The notes beneath the pieces were generated by a model that was not told the origin of the DNA, made no database searches, and saw only the letters and a program-made list of their open reading frames with translations. A stretch of 64,000 nucleotides of DNA, taken from NCBI RefSeq assembly GCF_000315485.1, contig NZ_JH992940.1, forward strand, positions 1,017,786 through 1,081,785, read 5' to 3'. This DNA comes from Bacteroides oleiciplenus YIT 12058. GTDB taxonomy: Bacteria; Bacteroidota; Bacteroidia; Bacteroidales; Bacteroidaceae. Below are positions 16,642-23,232 of this stretch, in pieces. How positions within the stretch are numbered: position 1 is the first letter of the stretch; each line of letters begins with the position of its first letter. The position numbers were made by a program, and so were the translations under genes.

Positions 16642-16672
16642 CAAAAGTACAACATTTATATCGTCCTACAAA
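16642..16672 (-). promoter_or_regulatory. Promoter of the FKBP-flavodoxin pair
   Basis: On the minus strand TTTG (16672-16669), a 19-bp spacer and TACTTTTG (16649-16642): a full consensus match. The leader is about 43 nt. Confidence 0.75.
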
Positions 16673-16698
16673 AAACCACAGCAACCGCATAGCTGCAT

Positions 16699-16730
16699 TT
16701 TGGAGTTTATACGAATAAGGAGTATCTTTG
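16699..16730 (+). promoter_or_regulatory. Consensus promoter giving a leaderless aspartate dehydrogenase mRNA
   Basis: TTTG (16699-16702), a 20-bp spacer and TATCTTTG (16723-16730) fit the consensus exactly. The ATG at 16735 follows after only CCCC, so transcription should start at the start codon. Confidence 0.75.
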
Positions 16731-16734
16731 CCCC

Positions 16735-17526
16735 ATGAAAAAATTAGTTATTGTCGGATGTGGACGACTCGCCGGAATAGTTTCGGATGCAGTTGTCAAT
16801 GGCTTGTTGCCTGAATATGATTTAGTTGGTGTATACTCTCGTACAGCAGAAAAAGCTGAATGCATCGTTGCCAAAATGCAGCAACATGGAAAAGCATGTA
16901 TGGCTTGCACAACCATAGAAGATTTACTAGCACTGAAGCCCGATTACTTAGTGGAAGCAGCCTCCCCTGCCGCCATGAAAGAACTTGCCCTGCCTGCATT
17001 GAAGAACGGGACTTCCATCGTCACCCTGTCCATCGGTGCCCTGGCAGACACAGCCTTTTATCAGGAAGTGATGAAGACAGCCAAAGTAAATGGCACACGT
17101 GTATATATCGTCTCCGGGGCTACCGGCGGATTTGATGTGCTGCGTACAGCCTCCCTGATGGGAAATGCAACCGCCAAGTTTTTTAATGAAAAGGGTCCTA
17201 ATGCTTTGAAAGGAACTGCCGTATATAATGAGGCTCTGCAAAACGAGCAACGGATTGTTTTCTCAGGCAATGCAACCGAAGCCATCGCCATGTTCCCTAC
17301 CAAAGTCAATGTAGCCGTTGCCGCCTCACTGGCCTCCGTCGGTCCCGAAAACATGCAAATGTCCATGCAGTCCACCCCCGGATTCGTAGGAGATACGCAA
17401 AGAGTAGAAATTAAGAACGAGCAGGTTCATGCCATAATCGACGTGTACAGCGCCACAGCTGAAATAGCAGGGTGGTCTGTGGTGAACACCCTGCTCAATA
17501 TCACATCACCGATTGTATTTTTCTGA
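16735..17526 (+). CDS. L-aspartate dehydrogenase (NadX/DUF108 family)
   Basis: A 263-residue NAD(P)-binding protein. The Rossmann motif 'VIVGCGRLAGIV' is at residues 5-16. 'YLVEAASPAAMKELALPAL' and 'VTLSIGALAD' are the domain-1 hallmarks, and 'IVSGATGGFDVL' leads into the DUF108 catalytic domain. Family enzymes oxidise L-aspartate to iminoaspartate, which can feed NAD synthesis, or act in reverse as amination enzymes. No nadA or nadC is nearby, so the pathway is not settled. The start is fixed by the promoter 4 nt upstream and by the Rossmann strand beginning at residue 3. Confidence 0.85.
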   Translation: MKKLVIVGCGRLAGIVSDAVVNGLLPEYDLVGVYSRTAEKAECIVAKMQQHGKACMACTTIEDLLALKPDYLVEAASPAAMKELALPALKNGTSIVTLSIGALADTAFYQEVMKTAKVNGTRVYIVSGATGGFDVLRTASLMGNATAKFFNEKGPNALKGTAVYNEALQNEQRIVFSGNATEAIAMFPTKVNVAVAASLASVGPENMQMSMQSTPGFVGDTQRVEIKNEQVHAIIDVYSATAEIAGWSVVNTLLNITSPIVFF

Positions 17527-17531
17527 TCCGA

Positions 17532-18416
17532 TTACTGGATATATTCCTTTATATTGGCCAGCACTTTCTCGCTCAGGCGGTCAAACGCCTGACGAGTGCG
17601 GCCTGTTGATACTTGCATGCAACGAACATGAGGATGATTCAAAAGTTGCTCTCCGCCTAAAGCCCCCACTGTATCGCAAAAACAAAGATTATCACCTTCC
17701 AGCCACTTGACAAATGCCGGTTCATCCCATGCCGGAGATAATCCGGTATTGAACAGAATCTTCTTGTTTCCCAGTTGTCCGAACTCCGCCTCATGCAATA
17801 AGACTGTGTTTTTATTGAGACAACAGAAAACAACCTCACTCTGAGCAAGAAGTTCGTTTAATGGCAGGAAGCGATACCCCTTAGCTGCCGCCTCTTTTTT
17901 CTCGTTGCGGGCAAAGTAAGCAATCTCCGCACCGAAAAACTTCAATGCATCCGCAATCATGCCACCGGACTTGCCCAGTCCTACAACACCAACTTTCAGC
18001 CCGGTAATCTCGCGCGGCATATCTTCCCACGGTTCCTGTCCAAAGCCATGCAGGCAACGCACCAACTCACTGACTACATATTCCACCACACCCTCGTCGC
18101 CATAATCACGAATACCGGTTACGATAATTCCCCGCTCATTAGCATAGCGGATATCCACATTGGCGCTCTCGGGAGAGTACAGCGAACAGCACATCCCGAT
18201 ATATTTAATATCCGTGCATTTCTCCAACACTGCACGGTTTATCCGGGAAGTATAACTCAGGAGCACAGCATCAGCGTCTCCGATACGGGCTATAATTTCC
18301 TCATCTCCTGCCGGAATATCAGGATACATCACAACTTCATCTGCATACGAGTGCAGTTCTTTTTCTGCTGACGGAATCAGACTTACAGGTTCTATTGCTA
18401 CAAGTTTACGAAACAT
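17532..18416 (-). CDS. NAD-binding D-2-hydroxyacid dehydrogenase-family protein, atypical active site
   Basis: A 294-residue protein with the family's Rossmann domain: 'LKVGVVGLGKSGGMIADALKFFGAEIAYF' around residues 140-168. The catalytic Arg normally found in 'NTGRGPLVD' is replaced: the segment here is 'FNTGLSPAWDEPAF'. The usual Glu segment is also not recognisable, although a His is present in 'LNHPHVRC'. The protein may bind NAD(P) without normal hydroxyacid dehydrogenase activity. Similar genes are sometimes labelled 'dihydrofolate reductase' in databases; nothing here supports that. It has its own promoter at 18439-18470 and is convergent with the aspartate dehydrogenase gene. Confidence 0.8.
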   Translation of the reverse strand: MFRKLVAIEPVSLIPSAEKELHSYADEVVMYPDIPAGDEEIIARIGDADAVLLSYTSRINRAVLEKCTDIKYIGMCCSLYSPESANVDIRYANERGIIVTGIRDYGDEGVVEYVVSELVRCLHGFGQEPWEDMPREITGLKVGVVGLGKSGGMIADALKFFGAEIAYFARNEKKEAAAKGYRFLPLNELLAQSEVVFCCLNKNTVLLHEAEFGQLGNKKILFNTGLSPAWDEPAFVKWLEGDNLCFCDTVGALGGEQLLNHPHVRCMQVSTGRTRQAFDRLSEKVLANIKEYIQ

Positions 18417-18648
18417 AGTTTTTTGATTTTAGAAACGGCGAAGTTAACAAAAAGAGTGATATAAAACAAAAAGAGCTGCCATCGATGGTACGTGACAACT
18501 CTTTCTTACTATCTTTACGACAATACTTTTTCTTGTTTTTGTGCGGACGGTCTTTTGCAATCCAACGCCCGCCATTACGTTCCAGCTCTATCGAGCGGTT
18601 CGCTTCCTTGAATGCCGATATGGCATCCCGGCGTTTCTTCGTTTTCAT
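18406..18648 (-). CDS. Small basic protein whose frame runs through a terminator
   Basis: An 80-codon frame. The first ~50 residues (MKTKKRRDAISAFKEANRSI, then lysine-rich) are very basic and look like a conserved small Bacteroides protein. The last ~30 (from 'SRTIDGSSFCFISLFLL') are hydrophobic and are encoded by a terminator hairpin (18466-18504) and the promoter of the next gene. In another frame several stops occur near codon 50 (TAA, TAG, TAA around 18505-18520), so a 1-nt indel may have destroyed the original stop. Function unknown. Confidence 0.5.
   Translation of the reverse strand: MKTKKRRDAISAFKEANRSIELERNGGRWIAKDRPHKNKKKYCRKDSKKELSRTIDGSSFCFISLFLLTSPFLKSKNYVS
18439..18470 (-). promoter_or_regulatory. 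Promoter of the atypical hydroxyacid dehydrogenase gene
   Basis: On the minus strand TTTG (18470-18467), a 20-bp spacer and TAACTTCG (18446-18439), the TTCG type of -7 box also seen at 4649 and 24353. It lies inside the 3' end of the 18406-18648 frame. Confidence 0.65.
18466..18504 (-). terminator. Terminator after the small basic protein
   Basis: On the minus strand AAGAGTTG pairs with CAGCTCTT (one G-T), enclosing a CCATCGATGG palindrome, followed by TTTGTTTT. Its stem resembles the one at 18942-18976. Confidence 0.65.
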
Positions 18649-18673
18649 TGTTCTATAAACTTTAAATGCGTTG

Positions 18674-18681
18674 CAAAGATA
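18674..18681 (-). promoter_or_regulatory. -7 box of the small basic protein gene
   Basis: Minus strand TATCTTTG, about 25 nt before the ATG at 18648. No -33 TTTG at the usual distance. Confidence 0.45.
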
Positions 18682-18697
18682 GTCAATAAAAACGAAA

Positions 18698-18871
18698 CTA
18701 TCCTCTGCTACCCAAACTATTCTTATCCGGATTTATTTCGGAAACCATGTTGCGTACTTCTTTTTTATCGACTTTGGAATATAAGCCCAATTGCCGTCCA
18801 GGTAATGTTTCTTCAGCACTTTTCTGCATCTTACTCTTATTTTCAAGAGCTTTTTCTTCTTTTTTATCCAT
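18698..18871 (-). CDS. 57-residue charged hypothetical protein
   Basis: A 57-codon frame, MDKKEEKALENKSKMQKSAE followed by 'TLPGRQLGLYSKVDKKEVRNM' split across the middle and ending 'DKNSLGSRG'. It is highly charged and soluble, with predicted helical content. The frame sits alone between a promoter region with a GAGAATCC/GGTTCTC dyad (18914-18932) and the next small gene's -7 box, all on the minus strand. It is supported mainly by its clean composition and position; function unknown. Confidence 0.5.
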   Translation of the reverse strand: MDKKEEKALENKSKMQKSAEETLPGRQLGLYSKVDKKEVRNMVSEINPDKNSLGSRG

Positions 18872-18941
18872 ATTCTTATCTGGTTAGGTTATTTACTTAT
18901 ATAGTAACACACGGAGAATCCTTAAGGTTCTCTCTTAACGC

Positions 18942-18976
18942 AAAAAAGAGTTGCCAATGACTGACAACTCTTTTTT
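18942..18976. terminator. Bidirectional terminator, 12-bp perfect stem
   Basis: AAAAAAGAGTTG and CAACTCTTTTTT pair perfectly around an 11-nt loop. The A/T tails give a U-tract in both directions. It separates the DUF6249 gene from the 57-residue gene. Confidence 0.8.
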
Positions 18977-19005
18977 ATCATAAAAAAATCCCTAAATTCC
19001 GACTA

Positions 19006-19404
19006 TCATTTTTTGCTGAGCTTCAACTCTGCAATAAAAGCCGTAATAAGCCCAATGCCGCCAAACGAAAGCACACAAGCTCCATAAACCAGAGATACCG
19101 TCTCACGATAAACACGCCAGTTATCCACATCCTTATCCAAGTATCCGGGAATTGCCGAAGTGCAAATTACAAAGCCTATCAATAATCCTAATCCCATGCC
19201 CACCAGCAGGCATCCTAATTTCAATGCCGAGAAAGAAAAATTGCCATAAAGTTTCGGCATACAAGCCACATCCGGGACATACTTATCCCCCATCTTCTCA
19301 ATCAGCATTAAACGCTCCTTCTTACATACAAACAATTCAAACAGTTTGTAAATTCCTAAAGTAATGATTGCCATAATCGTAGGCACCATAATAAAATCCA
19401 TCAT
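19006..19404 (-). CDS. DUF6249-type membrane protein
   Basis: A 132-residue protein with an N-terminal helix (about 3-22), a cytoplasmic loop with 'CKKERLMLIEKMGDK', and two further helices (about 60-82 and 105-125). The 'KERLMLIEKG-d' type loop is typical of the DUF6249 family found beside ECF sigma/anti-sigma pairs in Bacteroides; the family name is from memory. A good ribosome-binding site (AAGGAAACGAAT) precedes the ATG. It is read divergently from the sigma gene from a mirrored ECF-type promoter, so it is probably part of that sigma factor's regulon. Confidence 0.75.
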   Translation of the reverse strand: MMDFIMVPTIMAIITLGIYKLFELFVCKKERLMLIEKMGDKYVPDVACMPKLYGNFSFSALKLGCLLVGMGLGLLIGFVICTSAIPGYLDKDVDNWRVYRETVSLVYGACVLSFGGIGLITAFIAELKLSKK

Positions 19405-19446
19405 ATTCGTTTCCTTTTAAATTAGTATTTTTGTTCCTTTGTACAC

Positions 19447-19476
19447 TTTAGACGCAGGCTTCTTTGCGAGGTTACA
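19447..19476 (-). promoter_or_regulatory. ECF-type promoter driving the DUF6249 gene
   Basis: Minus strand TGTAACC (19476-19470), 13 bp, TGCGTCTAAA (19456-19447). The -35-like TGTAAC and -10-like CGTC are 16 bp apart, as in ECF sigma promoters. The same two elements with the same spacing occur on the plus strand. Confidence 0.7.
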
Positions 19477-19510
19477 CATTCTGCGAAAAAAATATTTTTT
19501 TTCCGGATTC

Positions 19511-19540
19511 TGTAACCTTATATATAGAGTTGCGTCTAAA
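19511..19540 (+). promoter_or_regulatory. ECF-type promoter driving the sigma/anti-sigma operon
   Basis: TGTAACC (19511-19517), 13 bp, TGCGTCTAAA (19531-19540), an exact mirror of the minus-strand promoter. The predicted start is only a few nt before the ATG at 19548, so this mRNA would be almost leaderless. Confidence 0.7.
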
Positions 19541-19547
19541 AGACAAA

Positions 19548-20096
19548 ATGGAGAATAACGAAAAACATATTATCCAACGTATCCTGAAAGGAGAAACTGC
19601 TCTGTACGAAAACTTCCTGAATCAGTACGGCCAACAGGTATTTTCCCTGATTGCCCGCATCATCTGCAATCAGGAAGATGCCGAAGAGTTGACGCAAGAC
19701 GTTTTTCTGAAAGCGTTTCAACATCTCTCCTCTTTCAAAGCCGAAAGTTCTTTCTCAACGTGGATATATTCCATCGCTTATAATACGGCAATTTCGGCAG
19801 CCCGTAAAAAGAAATTTGATACCTTTGCCATGGATGATACGTTACTCGCCAATATTTCGGAGCAGCAGGTTGACGAGACGCTAAACGACGAAAGCGAAGA
19901 AATGATTATCAAACTAAACAGAGCCATAGAAAAACTAAACTCTGACGAACGTGCCTTGATTACTCTATTCTACTATGAAGAAAAGACGATGAATGAAACC
20001 GCCCTGATTCTGGGCCTAACGGAAAGCAATGCAAAAGTAAAATTGCATCGCATACGTAAAAAGATATATGTACTCATTAAACAAGAGGAAGTATGA
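19548..20096 (+). CDS. ECF RNA polymerase sigma factor
   Basis: A 182-residue sigma-70 family ECF factor. Region 2 is 'LIARIICNQEDAEELTQDVFLKAFQHLSSF' with 'FSTWIYSIAYNTAISAARKKK' (about residues 30-90). Region 4 is 'LNSDERALITLFYYEEKTMNETALILGLTESNAKVKLHRIRKKI' (about 130-175). The start at MENNEK is chosen because it directly precedes the sigma-2 domain and because the upstream frame crosses the promoter. The stop overlaps the next ATG by 4 nt (ATGA). Mirrored ECF promoters suggest that it activates itself and the DUF6249 gene. Confidence 0.93.
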   Translation: MENNEKHIIQRILKGETALYENFLNQYGQQVFSLIARIICNQEDAEELTQDVFLKAFQHLSSFKAESSFSTWIYSIAYNTAISAARKKKFDTFAMDDTLLANISEQQVDETLNDESEEMIIKLNRAIEKLNSDERALITLFYYEEKTMNETALILGLTESNAKVKLHRIRKKIYVLIKQEEV

Positions 20097-20464
20097 ACGA
20101 AGAACAAAAAGATAAAGGACTGAAAAGAGCCGTAAAAGAGGAAAACAGATTTCACCTGCCTTCCAATTTTGCCTATCGCACCATGAGGAAAGTGGAAGAG
20201 GCTATACGTCTGCGGGAAAAGAAATCGGAACGGAGAACGTTATTTGCTACGATAGCTGCGTCTGTATTCTTAGTAGGATGTTGCATTGCCGGATTAGCCA
20301 CTTACTTTGGTGATGTCATCAGGGAGGCCTTCACTCCTACGGAAAACTTGAAACCTGACAATATTCAGATCCCGGCATTCTGGGTGCTGATACTTATTAC
20401 AATTCCATTGTTTGTCCTGTTCGACCGATGGATGAGAAAACGATATTACAAGCATCATTCTTAA
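20093..20464 (+). CDS. Probable membrane anti-sigma factor
   Basis: A 123-residue protein with a charged cytoplasmic N-terminal segment (1-47), a membrane helix (about 48-70), a short loop and a second helix (about 90-108) ending in a basic tail. No zinc-finger anti-sigma (HxxxCxxC) motif is present. The assignment rests on translational coupling (ATGA) to the ECF sigma gene and on topology, which is usual for Bacteroides ECF pairs. The N-terminal 47 residues would be the sigma-binding part. Confidence 0.7.
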   Translation: MNEEQKDKGLKRAVKEENRFHLPSNFAYRTMRKVEEAIRLREKKSERRTLFATIAASVFLVGCCIAGLATYFGDVIREAFTPTENLKPDNIQIPAFWVLILITIPLFVLFDRWMRKRYYKHHS

Positions 20465-20468
20465 AAAG

Positions 20469-20512
20469 AAACGAGGATGTCCGTTGAAAGGAACATCCTC
20501 GTTTTTCTTTTT
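20469..20512 (+). terminator. Terminator of the sigma/anti-sigma operon
   Basis: AAACGAGGATGT pairs with ACATCCTCGTTT around a 12-nt loop, followed by a T-rich tail. It lies directly after the anti-sigma stop. Confidence 0.88.
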
Positions 20513-20524
20513 CAAATAATAGTT

Positions 20525-21772
20525 TTAATCCAATTTGTGGATAACCAGTCCCGAACGTAATTTCGGTTCAAACCACGTTGTTTTGGGGGGCATGATGTTG
20601 CCTGTATCTGCAATGTCCATCAACTGCTTCATGCTGACCGGATAAAGTGCCAAAGCAACTTTCATCTCGCCACTATCCACCCGTTTCTTCAACTCACCTA
20701 AGCCACGGATACCGCCGACGAAATCAATACGCTTGTCGGAACGAAGGTCTTTTATACCGAGTACTTCATCCAGAATAAGATTAGAAGAAATGGTCACATC
20801 CAGTACGCCAATCGGATCATTATCATTGTATGTACCCGGTTTAGCCGTCAGACTATACCACTTGCCATCCAGATAAAGAGAGAAATTGTGCAAACCAGTA
20901 GGTTTATAAATATCCGCACCCTTCTCTTCAACCGTGAAGTTCTTGCTGACAGCAGCCAGGAACTGTTCCGGTGTCAAACCGTTCAGGTCTTTGACAACAC
21001 GGTTATAATCAATTATTGTCAGTTGGTTGGCGGGGAAACAAACTGCCATGAAGTAGTTGTATTCTTCGTCACCGGTATGATTCGGATTCTGCTTAGCTTT
21101 TTCAGCTCCTACCAAAGCAGCGGCAGCACTACGGTGGTGTCCGTCGGCAATGTAAAGGGCGGGCATTTTAGCAAATTCTTTCGTGATGACATCAATGTCT
21201 TCTTGTTTATCGATAATCCAGAACGTATGTCCGAAACCATCACCGGGAGCGATAAAGTCATACACCGGTTTTCCGGCAGTATAATGAGCGATGATGGTAT
21301 CCAGCGTAGCATTATCAGGATATGCAAAGAATACCGGTTCGATATTGGCATTGTTCACGCGAACATGCTTCATGCGGTCTTCTTCCTTATCACGGCGGGT
21401 CAATTCATGCTTTTTGATGACACCGTTCATATAGTCGGGAACATAAGCGCCAACTACCAGGCCATACTGCGTTTTCCCATTCATGGTCTGTGCATAGACG
21501 TAATAGTTTTCTTTATCATCCTGCACCAGCCAGCCTTTGTCCTGAAACATCTGGAAGTTTTCAGCAGCTTTCTGATAAACACATTCATCGTGTTCGTCGG
21601 TGCCTACTGGGAAATCTATTTCGGGTTTAATGATATGATACAGGGATTTCTCGTTTCCTTTCGCCTCTTCGCGCGCTTCTGCCGAGTTCAACACATCATA
21701 CGGACGGGAAGCAACCTGTTCTACCAAGTCCTGCGGAGGACGAACGCCTTTAAAAGGTTTAATTATAGCCAT
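20525..21772 (-). CDS. DUF1015 family protein
   Basis: A 415-residue cytoplasmic protein of the DUF1015 family. Its hallmarks are 'IKPFKGVRPPQDL' at the N-terminus, 'YDVLNSAEAREEAKGNEKSLYHIIKPE' and 'ALYIADGHHRSAAAALVG', with a metal-like D-G-H-H motif. The family co-occurs with serC and serA in Bacteroides, here separated from serA by an inserted four-helix-bundle gene. Biochemical function is unproven; a link to serine metabolism is inferred from context only. Confidence 0.88.
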   Translation of the reverse strand: MAIIKPFKGVRPPQDLVEQVASRPYDVLNSAEAREEAKGNEKSLYHIIKPEIDFPVGTDEHDECVYQKAAENFQMFQDKGWLVQDDKENYYVYAQTMNGKTQYGLVVGAYVPDYMNGVIKKHELTRRDKEEDRMKHVRVNNANIEPVFFAYPDNATLDTIIAHYTAGKPVYDFIAPGDGFGHTFWIIDKQEDIDVITKEFAKMPALYIADGHHRSAAAALVGAEKAKQNPNHTGDEEYNYFMAVCFPANQLTIIDYNRVVKDLNGLTPEQFLAAVSKNFTVEEKGADIYKPTGLHNFSLYLDGKWYSLTAKPGTYNDNDPIGVLDVTISSNLILDEVLGIKDLRSDKRIDFVGGIRGLGELKKRVDSGEMKVALALYPVSMKQLMDIADTGNIMPPKTTWFEPKLRSGLVIHKLD

Positions 21773-21777
21773 GGTTA

Positions 21778-21815
21778 GATTTATGATTTATGATTTATGA
21801 TTTATAACTCATGAA
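21778..21815. repeat. Left heptamer array (GATTTAT)4 bounding the four-helix-bundle gene
   Basis: Four perfect GATTTAT units (21778-21805) followed by degenerate units reach the stop codon of the four-helix-bundle gene. The inverse array lies at 22171-22198. Confidence 0.85.
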
Positions 21816-22172
21816 CTATGAAGTTTTTTGCTTGGTGGTGAGAATAATAGAAACTAATATTTTAATCATCTCTAAACAATCAGTATGCATAGACTGATAT
21901 TGGGACAAGGATAAATATCCTGTTTTCTCCAAAAGAGTTAACCAATATTTCGTTTCATTCGCTTCTTTCTGAGCTATTGCCAACTTATGGACAAAGTCTG
22001 GGGCTGATTCAGCAGAAATAGCTTCACTGATATTCGCTCCAATAGAAGTCCCACTACGTAGAAGTTGCTTACTCATTACATATTCGCTTTTCTCCTCTAC
22101 TAAATACTTATATAGATTAACAATACGAATAGCATAGTGTAACGCTTTATCATACGTTGGATTTTCCTTCAT
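21816..22172 (-). CDS. Four-helix-bundle protein (23S rRNA intervening-sequence / S23 family)
   Basis: A 118-residue helical protein. 'ALHYAIRIVNLYKYLVEEK', 'LLRSGTSIGANISEA' and 'AIAQKEANETKYWLTLL' are the S23/IVP family signatures. Homologues lie in intervening sequences of 23S rRNA genes, beside diversity-generating retroelements (Avd), or scattered in Bacteroidetes genomes. Here it lies in a protein operon, bounded exactly by inverted heptamer arrays. No reverse transcriptase is nearby. It looks inserted between serA and the DUF1015 gene; function in the cell unknown. Confidence 0.88.
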   Translation of the reverse strand: MKENPTYDKALHYAIRIVNLYKYLVEEKSEYVMSKQLLRSGTSIGANISEAISAESAPDFVHKLAIAQKEANETKYWLTLLEKTGYLSLSQYQSMHTDCLEMIKILVSIILTTKQKTS

Positions 22173-22198
22173 AAATCATAAATTATAAATCATAAATC
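22171..22198. repeat. Right heptamer array (ATAAATC)4, inverse of 21778-21805
   Basis: Units ATAAATC, ATAAATT, ATAAATC and ATAAATC lie immediately after the ATG side of the four-helix-bundle gene and reach to 4 bp before the serA stop. Confidence 0.85.
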
Positions 22199-22201
22199 TG
22201 A

Positions 22202-23125
22202 TTACTTTTTGTTTACGCGGAATTTCTCGCAACCGTCTTTCAGGAAGCCTACAATCTGCTGAGCAGCAGCAATACCTGCATTGATATTAGCTTCGGCAGT
22301 CTGTGCCCCCATCTTCTTCGGTGTAGAGAAGTAGCGTCCGACAAACTTAGCTGCAAATGTTTCGTTGGCAGCAGGCATGATGTCAGTCATGTATTTCAGG
22401 TCAGCACGTTCTTCCATCAACTGAATCAATTCTGTTTCGTTGATAACCTCTTTACGGGCTGTATTCACCAATACGCCACCCTTCGGCATTTTATTCACCA
22501 AAGCATAGTTGATGGAGTTCTTCGTTTCGGCAGTAGCCGGAATGTGCAGTGAAACCACGTTACAAGTAGAGTAAAGTTCATCGGCAGAATCAACAGCTTT
22601 CACGCCGTCTTTCTCAATCACCTCTTTCGGGCAGAAAGCATCGAAAGCGAAGATTTCCATACCGAAACCTTTAGCAATGCGGGCTACGTTGCGGCCTACG
22701 TTGCCATAAGCATGGATACCCAGTTTCTTGCCTTTCAGTTCCGTTCCGGAAGTACCGTTATACATATTGCGGACAGCCATTACCATCATACCGAAAGCAA
22801 GCTCGGCTACAGCGTTTGAATTCTGTCCCGGAGTGTTCATCACACATACATTGTGTGCAGTGGCAGCTTCCAGATCCACATTATCGTAACCTGCACCTGC
22901 ACGTACCACAATCTTCAGTTCTTTGGCAGCATCCAGCACTTCGGCATCTATGATGTCGCTACGAATAATGATGGCATTAGCATCCTTCACAGCGTCCAGT
23001 AACTGGGCTTTCTCAGTATATTTTTCCAGTAAAGCAAGCTCATAACCTGCTGCTTCAATCTCTTTACGAATACCGTCTACGGCTACTTTAGCGAACGGTT
23101 TATCGGTTGCAATTAATACTTTCAT
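22202..23125 (-). CDS. serA: D-3-phosphoglycerate dehydrogenase, short form with Lys at the catalytic His position
   Basis: A 307-residue NAD-dependent enzyme for the first step of phosphorylated serine biosynthesis. The Rossmann loop is 'GIHAYGNVGRNVARIAKGFG'. The substrate loop 'VVRAGAGYDNVDLEAA' and the catalytic Arg region 'VNTARKEVINETEL' are present. There is no C-terminal ACT domain, so no classical serine feedback site. The usual catalytic His segment (TPHIGAST) reads 'TPKKMGAQT', giving Lys at about residue 270. I recall the same substitution in the short Entamoeba-type enzyme. It is linked with serC upstream. Confidence 0.88.
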   Translation of the reverse strand: MKVLIATDKPFAKVAVDGIRKEIEAAGYELALLEKYTEKAQLLDAVKDANAIIIRSDIIDAEVLDAAKELKIVVRAGAGYDNVDLEAATAHNVCVMNTPGQNSNAVAELAFGMMVMAVRNMYNGTSGTELKGKKLGIHAYGNVGRNVARIAKGFGMEIFAFDAFCPKEVIEKDGVKAVDSADELYSTCNVVSLHIPATAETKNSINYALVNKMPKGGVLVNTARKEVINETELIQLMEERADLKYMTDIMPAANETFAAKFVGRYFSTPKKMGAQTAEANINAGIAAAQQIVGFLKDGCEKFRVNKK

Positions 23126-23147
23126 GATTCTATGATATTAAAAAGAC

Positions 23148-23222
23148 TCACCACAGAGGACACAGAGTACACAGAGTTTTTTATTAATTCTTCTCTGCGA
23201 CTTCTGTGTACTCTGTGGTGAA
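23148..23222. repeat. Inverted 9-bp-unit array between serA and serC
   Basis: CACAGAGGA, CACAGAGTA and CACAGAG repeat at 9-bp spacing on the left; the right side is an inverted, slightly diverged copy (24 of 29 positions match). The transcript would form a long hairpin inside the serC-serA operon. Confidence 0.75.
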
Positions 23223-23232
23223 TAAAATATTA

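Noticed and set aside
18541..18960. Plus-strand frame of 139 codons
   Set aside because: It covers two small minus-strand genes, their promoters and a terminator, and its protein shows no domain.
21816..22172. Diversity-generating retroelement accessory gene (Avd)
   Set aside because: No reverse transcriptase, template repeat or variable repeat is seen in the window, so only the S23 family call is kept.
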